From Salinibacterium sp. ZJ450 (GTDB taxonomy: Bacteria; Actinomycetota; Actinomycetes; Actinomycetales; Microbacteriaceae): 64,000 bases of DNA. The notes beneath the pieces are model-generated. The model saw only the letters and a list, made by a program, of their open reading frames with translations. It was not told the DNA's origin and searched no databases. The stretch lies in NCBI RefSeq assembly GCF_011751885.2, contig NZ_CP061771.1:248001-312000 (forward strand). The letters run 5' to 3'. The position numbers and the translations under genes are program-made. Below, piece by piece: positions 57,133 to 64,000 of this stretch (positions are counted from its first letter, which is position 1; every line of letters starts with the position of its first letter).

Positions 57133-59151
57133 TCACTGGGCCGCGAGCAACCCCTGGATCTGCTCGCCGAGCACCGGGCTCAGGCCGGCGCTGAATGTGG
57201 CGGTGATGTGGTGGCTGTCGCGGTAGACCAAGGTGTCGCCCAGCACCGCGGGGCAGAGCTGGTCGTCGCAGAAGCTGCCGAGCAGGTCGACGTAGCTCGC
57301 GCCAGCTGACTCCGCGGCATCCTGTTCTGCCGATCGCACGTCGTGGTTGATCGCCTCGTCGGGGGTGCGGCCGCACGCAGTCGCGTCGTCCAGGTTCGAC
57401 GACAGGCAGATCGCCGGCGTCTCGCCCATGTCGGGGCTGTCAGAGATGACGCCTACCTTCGAGGTGTCAGGCAGCGCGGCGACGGTGGCCTCGAGCCCGG
57501 CGCCCCACTCCTCGGAGAAGCGGTCGTCGCCGCGCACCAGGTCGGCCTGGCCGTAGTTGGTGAGCAGCACCAGCGCCGGCGGGTCGGCGACCAGCCGGTC
57601 GATCACGCCGTCACGCCAGCGGTCGCACTCCGTGTAACGCGAGCCGTCGCGCATCAGTTCCACGGTCACCGACGGGCACGAGCTCTTAGTGTTCGAGTCG
57701 AGTTGGATCTGCCCCTCCTGGGCCAGCTTCTCCAGCGCGGGGTACCACTGCGCAGCGTGCGAATCGCCGAACAGCACAACCCGCGGCGCATCCGCGTTCG
57801 GAGCGAGCAGGCAGCCGGCCGGGTCGGTGTCATCGAAACCGAGGTGGCAGTCGGTGGCGTAGATCGACGGGTTGTCGTCCTCTGCCTCGGTCAGCGACGG
57901 CTGCAGATTGTCTGGCACGAACTCGGTGGCGGGCAGCGCCATACCGGACCCCGCGGCGGCGGCCACGGTCCTGCCGGAGCTGAGCTCGGTCTGCGAGGTG
58001 ACCGCCAGCGACCCGCCGGCCAGCACCAGCACCACGATCGAGGCGATGCCGCCGGTCATGATCGAGCGCGCAGGCCGCGACTGCGCCCAGAATTTCGCGC
58101 GCCGGGCCGGGTCTTCCACGAAGGTGTAAAGCAGGGCGGCGATCGGGATGCTGAGCGCGCCCAGGATCAGCTTGTCCATGGGCTGCAGCGGGTCGATGTT
58201 CCGGAACGCGGCCTCCGGAATTACCAGCAACGGCCAGTGCACGAGGTACAGCGAGTAGGAGATCTTGCCCAGGTACTGCATCGGTCGGATGCTGAGTACC
58301 CTCACCGGGCTGAGCGGGTGCGCGGCCGTGCCGCCGATGATCACCGCGGCGCTTGCCAGCACCGGGAGTGCCGCGTTGACGCCGGGGAACACGGTGGTCT
58401 CATCGAACAGCAGCGCCACCGCGATCAGTCCCGCGACGCCGGCCCAGCCGAGCAGGGCGGCCGGCGCGCCCTGTAACCAGCGGTAGCCGCGGCTGAGCAG
58501 GAAGGCGAGCAGGCCGCCGACGCCGAGCTCCCACGCCCGTGACGGCAGCGAGAAGAACGCCCACGGCTGGTTCTCGGTCGTCAGCCACAGGCCGAAGAGG
58601 AAGGATGCCGCGACGATCACCGCCACGAGCACGAACAGCCCGGTGCGCGACTTGCGCACCAGCAGGAAGCCGAGGCCGAGGATCGCCGGCCAGAACAGGT
58701 AGAACTGCTCTTCGACGCCGAGCGACCAGTAGTGCTGGAACGCGGACGGCGCGGTTTCGGCCAGGTAGTTGGTGCCTTCCACCGCGAACCACATGTTCGG
58801 CAGGTACGCCGCGGTGGCCAGGGCATCGCGCAGCAGGTTCTGCATCTGCAGCGGGGGGATGAACAGGAACGCGGCGATCACCGTGAGCACCAGCACCACG
58901 AGCGAGGCGGGCAGGATGCGCCGCACCCGCTTGGCATAGAAGTCACCGAAGTTGATGCGCCCGTTGCGCTCGAGCGAGTCGAGCAGGTTGCCGGTGATCA
59001 GGAAGCCGGAGACCACGAAGAACACGTCGACGCCCGCGTATCCGCCGGACAGCACGGTGACCCCGGAGTGGTAGAGCACCACCAGCATCACGGCGATTGC
59101 GCGCATGCCCTGAATGTCTGAGCGGAATGTGCGCCGGACGCGAGTGTTCAT
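57133..59151 (-). CDS. OafA/YrhL-type acyltransferase with SGNH domain
   Basis: This 672-residue membrane protein has an acyltransferase-3 domain (about 10-11 helices, residues 12-380) that starts DIQGMRAIAVMLVVLYHSG, and an extracytoplasmic SGNH hydrolase-like domain (about residues 430-672) with VVLFGDSHAAQW and the catalytic D-x2-H in YRDSHHIT. Such two-domain proteins O-acetylate peptidoglycan or other wall polymers. A Ser/Thr-rich linker connects the domains. Confidence 0.9.
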   Translation of the reverse strand: MNTRVRRTFRSDIQGMRAIAVMLVVLYHSGVTVLSGGYAGVDVFFVVSGFLITGNLLDSLERNGRINFGDFYAKRVRRILPASLVVLVLTVIAAFLFIPPLQMQNLLRDALATAAYLPNMWFAVEGTNYLAETAPSAFQHYWSLGVEEQFYLFWPAILGLGFLLVRKSRTGLFVLVAVIVAASFLFGLWLTTENQPWAFFSLPSRAWELGVGGLLAFLLSRGYRWLQGAPAALLGWAGVAGLIAVALLFDETTVFPGVNAALPVLASAAVIIGGTAAHPLSPVRVLSIRPMQYLGKISYSLYLVHWPLLVIPEAAFRNIDPLQPMDKLILGALSIPIAALLYTFVEDPARRAKFWAQSRPARSIMTGGIASIVVLVLAGGSLAVTSQTELSSGRTVAAAAGSGMALPATEFVPDNLQPSLTEAEDDNPSIYATDCHLGFDDTDPAGCLLAPNADAPRVVLFGDSHAAQWYPALEKLAQEGQIQLDSNTKSSCPSVTVELMRDGSRYTECDRWRDGVIDRLVADPPALVLLTNYGQADLVRGDDRFSEEWGAGLEATVAALPDTSKVGVISDSPDMGETPAICLSSNLDDATACGRTPDEAINHDVRSAEQDAAESAGASYVDLLGSFCDDQLCPAVLGDTLVYRDSHHITATFSAGLSPVLGEQIQGLLAAQ

Positions 59152-59375
59152 GGTTCTCCCCGTGGAACAGCGGCCAATCGCCGCGTGGAACAGCGCCGCG
59201 CGACGTCGGTGGACGCGGCGGCACTGTCCACCGTCTCACAGTTCTACCCCTGTTTGGGGGATGCTCACATCTTTTTACCTGACGTTCACACCGAGGCCGT
59301 GAACGAGGGCGCGATCGGATCGGGCACCCCAGCGGTGTCAAAAAACATGTTCCCGACAATTAGTAGGCTAGGGGG

Positions 59376-60848
59376 GTGAATAATCCCATCGACGTCGCGC
59401 TGATCGGTGGGGGCATCATGAGTGCCACCCTCGGAGCCCTTCTCAAGCAGCTAGAACCTTCCTGGAACATCCAGATTTTTGAACGCCTCGGCGGGGCCGC
59501 CCGCGAATCCAGCAACCCGTGGAACAACGCGGGAACCGGTCACGCGGCACTCTGCGAGCTGAACTACACGCCGCAGAAGCCTGACGGCTCGGTTGAGATC
59601 ACGAAGGCCGTTGACATCAACGAGCAGTTCCAGGTCTCACGCCAGTTCTGGTCGTACCTCGTGAACGAGGGCATGCTGCCCGACCCGAGCTCGTTCATCA
59701 ACAACGTGCCGCACATGAGCTTCGTGTGGGGTGAGTCGAACGTCGAGTACCTGCGGAAGCGCTGGGAGGCTCTGAAAGACCACCCGCTGTTCCAGGGCAT
59801 GGAGTACAGCGAGGACGCCCGCGTCATCCGCAGCTGGACTCCTCTGCTGATTCCCGGCCGGCTCAAGTCTCAGCCGATCGCCGCCACCCGGATGACCTCG
59901 GGTACCGATGTGGACTTCGGTGCGCTCACTCAGCACCTGCTCGACTACCTCACCGAGAACGGCGCCACGATGGTCACCGAGCACAAGGTGACCGGGCTGA
60001 AGAGGACCAGGGACGGGCTGTGGCAGATCAGCACCCGCCACGAGGTCGGGATGACCCCCAGCCAGCACAAGGCGCGGTTCGTCTTCGTCGGCGCCGGCGG
60101 AGGCGCACTGAACCTGCTGCAGAAGTCGGGCATCCCCGAGATCAAGGGCTTCGCCGGGTTCCCGATCAGCGGGCAGTTCCTGCGCACCGATGAACCCGCA
60201 GTGGTCGCCAAGCACCACGCCAAGGTGTACGGCAAGGCCGCGGTCGGCGCGCCGCCGATGTCGGTGCCGCACCTCGACACCCGCATCGTCGACGGCAAGC
60301 CCAGCCTGATGTTCGGCCCGTACGCCGGCTTCAGCCCCAAATTCCAGAAGACCGGATCGTATCTCGACCTGTTCGCGTCGATCCGGCTGCACAACCTGAT
60401 CCCGATGATCCAGGTCGGCCTCAGCAACCTCGACCTGGTGAAGTACCTGATCGGCGAGGTGTTCGCCAGCCCGTCAAAGAAGTTCAAGGCGCTGAAGGAG
60501 TTCGTGCCGAACGGCAACCCCAAGGACTGGTACCAGATCACTGCAGGACAGCGTGTCCAGGTGATCAAGAAGGATGCCGCGGGCAAGGGTGTGCTGCAGT
60601 TCGGCACCGAAATCGTGTCGGCCGCCGACGGCTCGATCGCCGGACTGCTCGGCGCCTCGCCTGGCGCGTCGACCGCGGTGCCGATCATGTTCGAACTCAT
60701 CGAGAAGTGCTTCCCCGAGCGGATGATCGACTGGCAGCCGAAGCTCAAGGCCATGGTGCCGAGCTACGGCAAGCGGCTGTCTGATAACAAGACCGTCGCC
60801 AGCCGCACGTTGAAGAGCACAGCGAAGGTGCTGGAGCTGCAGCTCTAA
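59376..60848 (+). CDS. mqo: Malate:quinone oxidoreductase
   Basis: This 490-residue peripheral membrane flavoprotein oxidises malate to oxaloacetate and passes electrons to quinone. The FAD motif is DVALIGGGIMSATLGALLK, and GGAARESSNPWNNAGTGHAA and LIEKCFPERMIDW are characteristic. Start is GTG at 59376 behind a G-rich run. The last 42 codons are duplicated at 62342-62467 within a broken gene. No terminator hairpin of note follows this copy; one follows the duplicate. Confidence 0.95.
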   Translation: MNNPIDVALIGGGIMSATLGALLKQLEPSWNIQIFERLGGAARESSNPWNNAGTGHAALCELNYTPQKPDGSVEITKAVDINEQFQVSRQFWSYLVNEGMLPDPSSFINNVPHMSFVWGESNVEYLRKRWEALKDHPLFQGMEYSEDARVIRSWTPLLIPGRLKSQPIAATRMTSGTDVDFGALTQHLLDYLTENGATMVTEHKVTGLKRTRDGLWQISTRHEVGMTPSQHKARFVFVGAGGGALNLLQKSGIPEIKGFAGFPISGQFLRTDEPAVVAKHHAKVYGKAAVGAPPMSVPHLDTRIVDGKPSLMFGPYAGFSPKFQKTGSYLDLFASIRLHNLIPMIQVGLSNLDLVKYLIGEVFASPSKKFKALKEFVPNGNPKDWYQITAGQRVQVIKKDAAGKGVLQFGTEIVSAADGSIAGLLGASPGASTAVPIMFELIEKCFPERMIDWQPKLKAMVPSYGKRLSDNKTVASRTLKSTAKVLELQL

Positions 60849-60941
60849 GAGTTCCCAGGCGTGGGTGGCGACATCCGCTCTGCGGTAAATGCGCGCTTTT
60901 CGTTCTACCCTGCCGCGCTGTTGCGGCGTACCGTTTAGCCC

Positions 60942-61817
60942 ATGAATCTGCGCGGCGGCGTTGGGCGGGCCGTGGGAGCGCTCGCTCTGGGCGCAGGCCT
61001 GCTGGTCGGTGCGGCGCCTGCGATCGCAGTGCCTGCGCCGACTTCGGCTGTGCTGACGACGACCGCGGCCGCCGCGCGAGCGGAACTCGTGGTGTTCGGC
61101 GACTCCTACTCGGCGGGAATCGGCGCAGGGACCATGCAGCCGAACCCGCAGATTCCCGGGTGTTATCAGGCGGCGCCCGGATACGGCGACCTGCTCGGCC
61201 AGCGCGCGCAGCTGCACCTGGCGATGAACGCCGCGTGCTACGGCGCCACCTCGCTGAGCGTGCAGCGTCAGATCGCGATCGCGGTTGACGGCGGGTACCT
61301 CGACACCGACACCGGATTGGTGACGATCACCGCCGGTGGCAACGACGTCGATTTCGGCGGCATCCTGCACGCTTGTCGCGAGGGCACGCCGGCCTGCCAG
61401 CGGGCGATCGGCGTGGCGTCGGCCTCGATTCCCGCCGTGCGCAGTGCGCTGGTCGCCGACTACTCGGTGATGCGGCAGCGTGCCCCGAACGCCACCATCG
61501 TCGCGCTCGGCTATCCGCACCTGCTTGACCCGTCAATCGCCGGCACCGGCATGATCAGCGCGGAGGCCGCGTCATTGTTCAACGGCGGCACCGACGTGTT
61601 GAACGCGGCGATCGCCGACGCGGCGGCGCAGGTTCCGGGTGTCGTGTACGCCGACGTCGTCGGCCGCTTCGCGGGTCACGGCATCGGGGCGGCGGATCCG
61701 TGGATCTGGTTCGATCCCGCCGGCACCGACCCCCGCGCCTTCCACCCGACAGCCCTCGGCTACAAGGGCGGGTACTACCAAGCGGTGATCAGCCTGATCG
61801 GCGCTGCGCAGCTCTAA
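60942..61817 (+). CDS. Secreted SGNH/GDSL hydrolase
   Basis: This 291-residue protein has a signal peptide (LALGAGLLVGAAPAIA) and SGNH blocks: GDSYSAG near residue 52, TAGGNDVDFG near residue 128, and a C-terminal DPRAFHPTALGY holding Asp and His. It fits secreted lipases/esterases of the Streptomyces lipase type. Possible disulfides lie among Cys pairs. The downstream kinase-like pseudogene starts 18 bases on. Confidence 0.9.
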   Translation: MNLRGGVGRAVGALALGAGLLVGAAPAIAVPAPTSAVLTTTAAAARAELVVFGDSYSAGIGAGTMQPNPQIPGCYQAAPGYGDLLGQRAQLHLAMNAACYGATSLSVQRQIAIAVDGGYLDTDTGLVTITAGGNDVDFGGILHACREGTPACQRAIGVASASIPAVRSALVADYSVMRQRAPNATIVALGYPHLLDPSIAGTGMISAEAASLFNGGTDVLNAAIADAAAQVPGVVYADVVGRFAGHGIGAADPWIWFDPAGTDPRAFHPTALGYKGGYYQAVISLIGAAQL

Positions 61818-61834
61818 GTCGGGAGGTACCGGAC

Positions 61835-62467
61835 ATGGTGGTCCAACACCCGCAACGCCCCGCACAATCGACGAACTCTGTTACCCCGCGCCAACGCTGG
61901 TTGGCCCGACTCGCGTTCCTCGCCGCGTTCCTCGCGGCTGCCGTGCTCGTCGTCTTTGCAGGGCTGAGAACCTTGCCACTGCTGATTCTCGTGGTCGGCG
62001 CTCTCGCAGTGGGGATCGCGGCATTCTTCTGGTTCCTCACAAACCGAGGTGCGCTTCGGTGGATATCGCTCGGTGTCCTGGTGTTGACGCGCATCGTGGT
62101 GGTGGTCCTGCTCATCCGCGCGCAACTCTTATGGGTGGTGTTGCTCACCCTGGGGCTCGCGGTGCTCGCCGGGATCTGTGCCCGCGCCGCCCTCCACCGC
62201 CACCACGCGGACTGGGTCATGCTCGTGCATCCGGCCCCACCGCCGAAACGCGCCTTTCTGGTGATGAATCCTCGCTCGGGAGGGGGAAGGTGGGGAAGTT
62301 CGACCTCAAGAAGCAAGCCGAGGCACTCGGTGCAGAGGCGGATCATCGACTGGCAGCCGAAGCTCAAGGCCATGGTGCCGAGCTACGGCAAGCGGCTCTC
62401 TGATAACAAGACCGTGGCCAGCCGCACGCTGAAGAGCACCGCGAAGGTGCTGGAGCTGCAGCCGTAG
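61835..62467 (+). pseudogene. Truncated diacylglycerol kinase-family gene fused to a second mqo 3' end
   Basis: ATG at 61835 behind GGGAGG opens a protein with an N-terminal three- to four-helix region and then FLVMNPRSGGG, the first catalytic motif of diacylglycerol/lipid kinases. At 62277-62290 a one-base loss in a G-run shifts frame: the expected KVGKFDLKKQAEALGAE continues only in another frame. At about 62338 the DNA switches to the last 42 codons of mqo (IIDWQPKLKAMVPSYGKRLS), so the kinase's catalytic core is absent. The continuous frame would give a 210-residue chimera without kinase function. This is a recombination scar rather than an active gene. Confidence 0.8.
62338..62467 (+). 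repeat. Duplicated 3' end of mqo
   Basis: Positions 62342-62467 match 60723-60848 at about 118 of 126 bases. Most differences are at third codon positions (gtc/gtg, ttg/ctg, aca/acc), with a changed final codon and stop (taa/tag). That pattern suggests the copy came from a diverged mqo, not a very recent duplication. Confidence 0.9.
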
Positions 62468-62484
62468 CTGTAGCGTCACTGGAG

Positions 62485-62506
62485 CGGGGGATGGCAACAT
62501 CCCCCG
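62485..62506 (+). terminator. Rho-independent terminator behind the duplicated mqo tail
   Basis: CGGGGGATG (62485-62493), loop GCAA, CATCCCCCG (62498-62506), followed by TTTCTGCTT. It is the strongest candidate terminator in this region and probably belonged to the mqo copy from which the tail derives. Confidence 0.85.
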
Positions 62507-62660
62507 TTTCTGCTTAACCGCGTCCCGCAGGTGAGCGCGCCTGGGGAGTCTTCTCGGGGAAGTCGTGGGTGACCCCCTTGAACGCCGGATTGCTCTCGGT
62601 TACATTCGCCGAGAACGTCAAGCGTCACTGCTCGCGTTCACGAGTTAACCGACGTACCCC

Positions 62661-64000
62661 ATGATCTGGCACCGCCGCACCCGCACCCGCATTTGTACCC
62701 CCGAGAGCGACCTGCGCGGGGGTCAGGATGGAGCGCGTCGGCTGCCTCGTGCCTGTGAAGTCCTCGGTGCCGCATCCGCCGCGCTCCTGCTCTTCGCCTC
62801 TCCGGTGCTGATCGCAACGCCCCCGAGCGCGGCAGCAGCCGACATCGCACCAGACGACGGTGACGCGATCGACGAAAATCTTGATGAGACCGCCGTTCCG
62901 GAGGAAACGACCGAACCCGAACCGGACCCTGAGCCGGAACCAACAGCGGAGGAGGAGGAGGAGGAGGAGGAGGAGGAGGAGTCGGAGAATGAGTCGGAAC
63001 CGGAGCTGGAGACGGACCCAGCACCCGAGGTGGAGCCGCAGCCGGCACCGAAGGCTGAGCCCACGCCCGAGCTGGCGCCGGCCCCCGTCCCAGCGCCTGC
63101 TCCAGCTCCCGCCCCGCAAGCACCACGTGTGCCGGCGCCCGCCCCCGCGGCGCCGCCCACCACTTCCAGCGCATCCGAGCCTCGAGTCGCGCGGGCAGTC
63201 GATCCCGTTCTCACGAGTGCTACCCCCAACGCGGGTTCGATCGTCGGTGGAACGAGGGTGCAGATCACCGGGCAACATTTCCTCGGCGCAGACGAGGTGC
63301 TCTTCGGTGGCATTCGCGGAACCGACATCCAAGTGGTCTCAAGCACCGAACTCTGGGTGACGACCCCCGCGCGGGGCAACGACGGCAACGTCAACGTGCG
63401 TGTCTTCACGGCCGCCGGTGGACGCAGCGCGGGAGATTCCCCGGTGGATTTCCGGTTCGTACCCATCCCCGCCCTCACGCGTGTAACGCCCTCGGCGGGC
63501 AGTGACCTTGGCGGCACGCTCGTATTGATCTCGGGCACCGAGCTTAACGGGGCGAGTTCCGTGACGTTCGGCGACACCCCTGCCCAGATCGTCACTATGA
63601 ACCAGAACAGGGTTCGCGTCGTTGCCCCGCCGCGGCAGCACCCCGGTCCTGTCGACGTGCGCGTCACCACGCTCGGTGGCACGACCGTTCCGGTGCCGGA
63701 TGGATCGTTCGTCTACGCTGCGACCCCGGTGATCTCGTCCACCTCGCCGGACACCGGGACCACCGAGGGTGGAACGATGGTCACTCTGCGCGGGGCGAAC
63801 CTTGAGCAGGTGTCAGAGGTGACCTTCGGTGGTGAGGAGGGCAGCGATCTGGAGGTCATCTCAGGCACGCAGCTGCGCGTGAAAGCCCCGGAACGAACAA
63901 CCGTTGGCGAGGTGCCGGTGACAGTCACCACGGACACTGGCATCAGCGCGGAAGCTCCGGAGTCCGTGAGCTTCGACTACGAAGCCCCGCCCGTGGTTGC
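62661..64000 (+). CDS. Secreted IPT/TIG-repeat surface protein (3' end cut by window)
   Basis: The gene is open from ATG at 62661 to the window edge, about 446 codons, with an in-frame stop just upstream at 62646. The N-terminus has an extended basic region and a hydrophobic signal (GAASAALLLFASPVLIA). Next comes an acidic, Pro-rich stalk with ten consecutive Glu codons (GAG, 62949-62978). From about residue 190, IPT/TIG-like beta-sandwich repeats follow, each with a start like TSATPNAGSIVGGTRVQITG, TRVTPSAGSDLGGTLVLISG or SSTSPDTGTTEGGTMVTLRG. Such proteins are wall-attached adhesin-like proteins. The C-terminal anchor lies outside the window. Confidence 0.85.
   Translation, partial: MIWHRRTRTRICTPESDLRGGQDGARRLPRACEVLGAASAALLLFASPVLIATPPSAAAADIAPDDGDAIDENLDETAVPEETTEPEPDPEPEPTAEEEEEEEEEEESENESEPELETDPAPEVEPQPAPKAEPTPELAPAPVPAPAPAPAPQAPRVPAPAPAAPPTTSSASEPRVARAVDPVLTSATPNAGSIVGGTRVQITGQHFLGADEVLFGGIRGTDIQVVSSTELWVTTPARGNDGNVNVRVFTAAGGRSAGDSPVDFRFVPIPALTRVTPSAGSDLGGTLVLISGTELNGASSVTFGDTPAQIVTMNQNRVRVVAPPRQHPGPVDVRVTTLGGTTVPVPDGSFVYAATPVISSTSPDTGTTEGGTMVTLRGANLEQVSEVTFGGEEGSDLEVISGTQLRVKAPERTTVGEVPVTVTTDTGISAEAPESVSFDYEAPPVV

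Noticed and set aside
62723-63682. Minus-strand Ser/Gly/Ala-rich frame near the right edge
   Set aside because: It is the complement of the IPT/TIG protein gene, which has recognisable repeats and a signal peptide.

Overview
The window comes from a high-GC Gram-positive bacterium of the Actinomycetota, most likely a member of the Microbacteriaceae. The signs are the GC-rich coding sequence, many GTG starts, short or absent leaders before several genes, lipoprotein transporters with actinobacterial relatives, the small SRP RNA followed by dnaX-recR and lysC-asd, and aspartokinase with an internal start that would give the actinobacterial beta subunit. The family assignment is inference from gene content. 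No phage, insertion sequence or CRISPR array is visible. The region reads as ordinary chromosome with small islands of repeats.

Layout. 1-1189: secreted acidic Pro/Glu-rich surface protein running off the left edge, then a LuxR-type regulator. 3051-6480: an alpha-glucoside-type ABC importer (binding protein and two permeases, no ATPase) with a well-formed promoter and a LacI-type operator. 6504-8354: ABC exporter. 8420-9799: DUF305 and DUF3105 envelope proteins. 9934-12639: cystathionine beta-synthase and cystathionine gamma-synthase/lyase (sulfur amino acids). 12864-17088: APC permease, two-gene ABC-2 exporter, cyclase-family hydrolase. 17159-23328: xylose-type ABC importer, ROK regulator and a GH1 beta-glucosidase. 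23338-27265: PAP2 phosphatase, saccharopine-dehydrogenase-like protein, HerA-like ATPase. 27377-28897: tRNA-Ser(GGA), then a divergent TetR/flavin-reductase pair sharing a 25-bp palindrome. 28940-33558: pta-ackA, then a haem-oxygenase-fold diiron protein and a CDGSH protein with overlapping genes. 33604-43905: hydrolase, NAD(P)-binding protein, SRP RNA, AbiEi/DUF559 gene, dnaX-recR, stress-type membrane and PRC-barrel proteins, lysC-asd. 43997-50018: a wall-type protein and an IclR-linked catabolic cluster (acetaldehyde dehydrogenase, 4-hydroxy-2-oxovalerate aldolase, HpaI-type aldolase, MHS transporter). 50019-50613: gene-free, repeat-rich. 50614-64000: small metabolic and membrane genes, an OafA-type acyltransferase, mqo, an SGNH hydrolase, a broken diacylglycerol-kinase gene fused to a second copy of the mqo tail, and an IPT/TIG surface protein running off the right edge.

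How it fits together. The sugar importers, the beta-glucosidase, the Pta-AckA acetate branch and the aldolase cluster suggest a saprophyte living on plant-derived sugars and aromatic or hydroxy-acid breakdown products; this is inference. The most unusual material lies between genes: three families of hairpin-forming dispersed repeats (one pair brackets the AbiEi/DUF559 gene), a 23-unit GT microsatellite beside a degenerate tandem repeat, and the duplicated mqo 3' end with its terminator. All statements rest on reading the sequence; no database search was run.
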